Positions 61,206 through 64,000 of a DNA stretch of 64,000 bases are shown piece by piece; position 1 is the first letter of the stretch; each line of letters starts with the position of its first letter. The notes beneath the pieces were generated by a model that did not search any database, had not been told where the DNA came from, and saw only the letters and a program-made list of their open reading frames with translations. The stretch is from Bacillus massilinigeriensis (GTDB taxonomy: Bacteria > Bacillota > Bacilli > Bacillales > Cytobacillaceae): the NCBI RefSeq assembly GCF_900117315.1, contig NZ_LT630337.1:1640678-1704677 (forward strand), in the 5' to 3' direction. Made by a program: the position numbers and the translations under genes.

Positions 61206-61208
61206 TAC

Positions 61209-61922
61209 TTATGAAGAGAGTTCTACGGTCAGCATTTCTACCCCTTGACGATCGACTCTAAGAGCGGGGCTGTTTTTTAGAGCTGTTGCACTCACGTCAA
61301 ATCCAAATGGAAAGAATAAGGGATGATTATGTATGAGCTCCAACGGTATAGCATGGACTTCAGACGTTCTCAACACTATTTCAGCAATAAAAGGAATCAA
61401 ATCAGGGTTTGTAATTTGAACCTTTCTTGGAAGCTGATATGAGCGATTCTTTAGCATCTCCACTGCTCCCCATTGCCGAATACTCATAAGAACAGCACTT
61501 GTCGCTACTTCTACTCGGCGGCGATCCCCATATAGCTCCTTAATTTTTTTTCCAACTACCATACTCGGTACCTCATCCTGTAGTCTGAACAGTTTTCCCA
61601 TCTCCAGGACAACATCTTTAAAGAATGGGTAGGCAAGTAGGGTCATCCCCCAATGAAGTAATAATCGCTCCTCACGACTGTATTCTGGAAATTCTTTTAA
61701 CACACGGTTTCGAAGTTCCATTTGATCATCCTGTATGAGGTACCAAATTTTCATTAACATCGTAATTGCATTTTTTCTGGATTTTGCCCCTTTTATGTCA
61801 TCCCTTAAATAGAAATCTAGAGCTTCATACATTTCCTTTCTTGTCAGCTTTCTAGTTTCATTTGCCGCACAATCCAGATGGTGAAGCATCACCTTTTGAT
61901 CAAAGCCAACAGGTTTTACCAT
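61209..61922 (-). CDS. Unknown protein paired with a PglZ-domain protein
   Basis: A 237-residue, mostly helical, soluble protein. A central stretch EERLLLHWGMTLLAYPFFKDVV and the following GDRRRVEVATSAVLMSIRQWG look like a winged-helix or helical DNA-associated region. This is faintly like the small BrxA/DUF1819 proteins of BREX clusters, but I could not confirm that relationship. The start MVKPVGFDQ follows GAGGAGGATGAAT. It begins about 20 bases after the PglZ gene's stop, so the two form one operon. Function unknown. Confidence 0.65.
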   Translation of the reverse strand: MVKPVGFDQKVMLHHLDCAANETRKLTRKEMYEALDFYLRDDIKGAKSRKNAITMLMKIWYLIQDDQMELRNRVLKEFPEYSREERLLLHWGMTLLAYPFFKDVVLEMGKLFRLQDEVPSMVVGKKIKELYGDRRRVEVATSAVLMSIRQWGAVEMLKNRSYQLPRKVQITNPDLIPFIAEIVLRTSEVHAIPLELIHNHPLFFPFGFDVSATALKNSPALRVDRQGVEMLTVELSS

Positions 61923-61942
61923 ATTCATCCTCCTCAACACCT

Positions 61943-63886
61943 TTAGGTTACCTTAATAAATGGCACGATTACTTCCTCCATGCTGATTCCACCATGACTA
62001 ACAATTCGCTCATTTTGGTTAACAAAAGCTTGTCCATATTTCGCAAGCAGGACATGGTAATCCTCAGGCAATCCCACACGACTCCACGAAATGGAATCAA
62101 TTTCTTTAGCTGAATCCTCGTAAATTCTCTTATCTGTATAAACTCGTACCCTCTCCCCTTTTTGATTGACCAAAACACCCTCCGAAATTCGTCCAATTCC
62201 TACACTCTCTGTGTTGCCATGATCTGAGGTCATATATACGGTATATTTTGCTTTCAATAAATCACTTAATAAGTATTGTAGATAATTCGTTTTCAACCAA
62301 ATTTCCAACTCTGCCATTATACTTTTCTCACCTTGGGATGCCCCATGAACAAATCCATCAATCACATCGACGACTGCTCCATATATCCTAATATTTGGTC
62401 GTTTAAAGGCAGAAATTTGTTCTTTGCGATAATTCTCTTTCCCTAATCCTTTTTGATATTGAACATATTGCTTTAAATAGCCGTGATCCCCCCAAAATAA
62501 CTTCCAATGGTTTTCCTCCTTTACAGTTGTACGAATAAAATCAGAAAACATAACTGGAATTTGTCCAGAAAAAATCGACTGCCTGGAAATCGAAGTTAAG
62601 GTGGGCACCCAAGCAAAAACTCCATTTTCCTCGAAATGAAGCCCACTACGTGAGAGATATTGTTTTATTACCTTCCATTGAGTGAAGCTCATTCCATCCA
62701 TTACAATTAAAGCAATCTTGTCGAGTTGATCATCTCTTCCTGAAGAAGCTAGATTATGGACGATCTGGTGGACCATCTTTGGTTTAGGAAAAGGTGGTAA
62801 ACTAGCTAAAGAATGATAATTATTAATCATCCAATGCTCAAATTTCTCATTGACTGTTTGTGAAAGCTGGCTTGCATCCTTTAAATAATTATCCTGTTTG
62901 GTTTGCAATGCAAGGGATTTGTATTCCCCGAGGTTATCCATAATTGCTATCCAATCCTTATAGCGAGAAACCTTTTGCAACCGTTCTAAAATTCTATTTT
63001 GTAATGATTCAATAACTTCTTTTGAAAATTCACCTTTATCATATTCTATTCCAAATTTCATCCATGAAGGATAATCAATATTCTTGCCAACCTTTATTTT
63101 ATGAAGAACCCCTTCTATAAATAGATCATTCATTAAGCGGCGAATATCCGAATTTGCAAATGGGTGACTTTTATAAATTTGTGTCTCCTCAATCGGGATA
63201 TTTTCATTATTAGACTCTAATTCCTTAACAAATCGCTCCCACTCCTTATCAATATGCTGATAAAAGTATTGAGTGGAACGAATTAAATCAGCAAAGACCA
63301 TTCCTGTCAAACCCGGTTTATTCAATAATTGATTAATTAAGTATTCTCTAAACGATAAAGGTATATCTTTTTTTCCATAATGCATAGTAAAAAGTAACTT
63401 ATACAAATCTACATTGGAGTCAATTAATTCGTGGGCAATCTTAAAGACAGATTTAAGAATAAATTCCGTCGTGTCCTTATCAGAGGTTGTTCCCTGAAAC
63501 TGATTTTGAACGGAATATAATACATCTAAATCTTCCTTATCAAGCTGTTTTATGATTGTTGGTGAAAATCTTGGGAATATCTGATTTATGCTTAAATAGA
63601 TGGATTGACCCTTTGACAGAAAATCATATGGAAATATATCTGAATCACTCTCATTAGAATACAAGATGATTTTCACTTCATTATTTTCTAATAGATAACG
63701 ATACTGGGATTCGTAATAATATCGAAAGGAAATGCTATCTTCAAAGCGAATAACTTGAAAGCCATGTTGATCAAAAAACTTTAATATTTCTTCATCGTTT
63801 AACAGATAATCGGAATCGTTTACTAGAAAAAAAGAATCCTGTTGATAATCAAATAGCTTTGTTACCTCTGCTCTCCAATTTGTCAT
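61943..63886 (-). CDS. PglZ-domain protein (alkaline phosphatase superfamily)
   Basis: A 647-residue protein. Residues about 1-110 are alpha/beta, and about 120-390 is helical. The C-terminal PglZ domain carries alkaline-phosphatase-fold metal motifs: LIVMDGMSF (Asp near 400), PTLTSISRQS (nucleophile region, near 431), TSDHGNTES (near 556) and SHGGISMEEVIVPF (near 634). PglZ proteins are core parts of BREX and Pgl phage defence. Here there is no visible methyltransferase, BrxC or BrxL gene; only the 237-residue partner. The start MTNWRAE follows AGGGTGAAC. Confidence 0.85.
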   Translation of the reverse strand: MTNWRAEVTKLFDYQQDSFFLVNDSDYLLNDEEILKFFDQHGFQVIRFEDSISFRYYYESQYRYLLENNEVKIILYSNESDSDIFPYDFLSKGQSIYLSINQIFPRFSPTIIKQLDKEDLDVLYSVQNQFQGTTSDKDTTEFILKSVFKIAHELIDSNVDLYKLLFTMHYGKKDIPLSFREYLINQLLNKPGLTGMVFADLIRSTQYFYQHIDKEWERFVKELESNNENIPIEETQIYKSHPFANSDIRRLMNDLFIEGVLHKIKVGKNIDYPSWMKFGIEYDKGEFSKEVIESLQNRILERLQKVSRYKDWIAIMDNLGEYKSLALQTKQDNYLKDASQLSQTVNEKFEHWMINNYHSLASLPPFPKPKMVHQIVHNLASSGRDDQLDKIALIVMDGMSFTQWKVIKQYLSRSGLHFEENGVFAWVPTLTSISRQSIFSGQIPVMFSDFIRTTVKEENHWKLFWGDHGYLKQYVQYQKGLGKENYRKEQISAFKRPNIRIYGAVVDVIDGFVHGASQGEKSIMAELEIWLKTNYLQYLLSDLLKAKYTVYMTSDHGNTESVGIGRISEGVLVNQKGERVRVYTDKRIYEDSAKEIDSISWSRVGLPEDYHVLLAKYGQAFVNQNERIVSHGGISMEEVIVPFIKVT

Positions 63887-63950
63887 TATGTTCACCCTAA
63901 ATTAAAAAAAGAATTTTTTCAGATTCTATACATGTATTATACATCAATGA

Positions 63951-63985
63951 GATAAAGTGAAACTTCCATCTGTGGGGGTTTTTCT
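63951..63985 (+). repeat. Dispersed repeat GATAAAGTGAAACTTCCATC, copy 2
   Basis: GATAAAGTGAAACTTCCATC is identical to the element at 42082, followed by TGTGGGGGTTTTT. It lies just upstream of the PglZ gene near the window edge, so its 3' half is not fully shown. Confidence 0.7.
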
Positions 63986-64000
63986 ACGAACAGAATGTAC

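Overview
The window is low-GC chromosomal DNA from a spore-forming member of the Bacillaceae. Evidence for this is the set of Bacillus-type genes: the splA/splB spore photoproduct lyase pair, a CotF-like coat gene cluster around an adhB-type dehydrogenase, an yngJ-to-yngE leucine/acyl-CoA operon, ydbD/yjqC-type manganese catalases, bcrC, ribonuclease J and AGGAGG-type ribosome sites. Short GGTGCCAGGCACC-type palindromes between genes also recur in Bacillus relatives. The genus cannot be fixed from the sequence alone. I saw no rRNA, tRNA, insertion sequence, prophage or CRISPR array.

Layout. Bases 1-444 hold the start of a spermidine-synthase-like gene. Bases 0.6-9.3 kb form an alcohol/aldehyde oxidation locus. 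It has an iron-type alcohol dehydrogenase in an operon with a soluble sensor kinase and an NtrC-type (sigma-54) response regulator. These face an aldehyde dehydrogenase, its DUF779 companion and a zinc alcohol dehydrogenase. The zinc dehydrogenase has a textbook sigma-54 promoter, with two phased TTGG-N9-CCAA inverted repeats about 160-200 bp upstream. Bases 9.4-19.7 kb are mixed housekeeping and envelope genes (DUF421, butanediol dehydrogenase, UV endonuclease, BcrC, a class B PBP, an SDR). Bases 20-25.2 kb hold an unusual catabolic operon: an M81/MlrC protein, a DeoR regulator, a CoxG-like protein and two flavoproteins resembling a GlpA/GlpB-type dehydrogenase. Bases 28.3-38.1 kb hold a TetR-controlled acyl-CoA/leucine degradation operon whose promoter and paired operators can be read directly.

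Bases 38.3-44.7 kb carry a DUF3231 protein, two manganese catalases, an L,D-transpeptidase, a KOW-type protein and an extra-looking RNase J. At 44.8-46.1 kb galE is intact but is preceded by the decayed 3' end of galK. Bases 47-57.4 kb hold sporulation and DNA-repair genes: splB, splA, an unannotated 56-codon gene, an alkyltransferase-like protein, ogt, coat genes and adhB. At the right end (61.2-63.9 kb) a PglZ-domain protein and an unknown partner form an isolated two-gene unit. It is the best candidate for an undescribed, possibly defence-related system.

Many start codons were moved inward from the longest open frame because a clear ribosome site precedes a later ATG, GTG or TTG. Product calls rest on motif recognition and remembered family sequences, with no database search.
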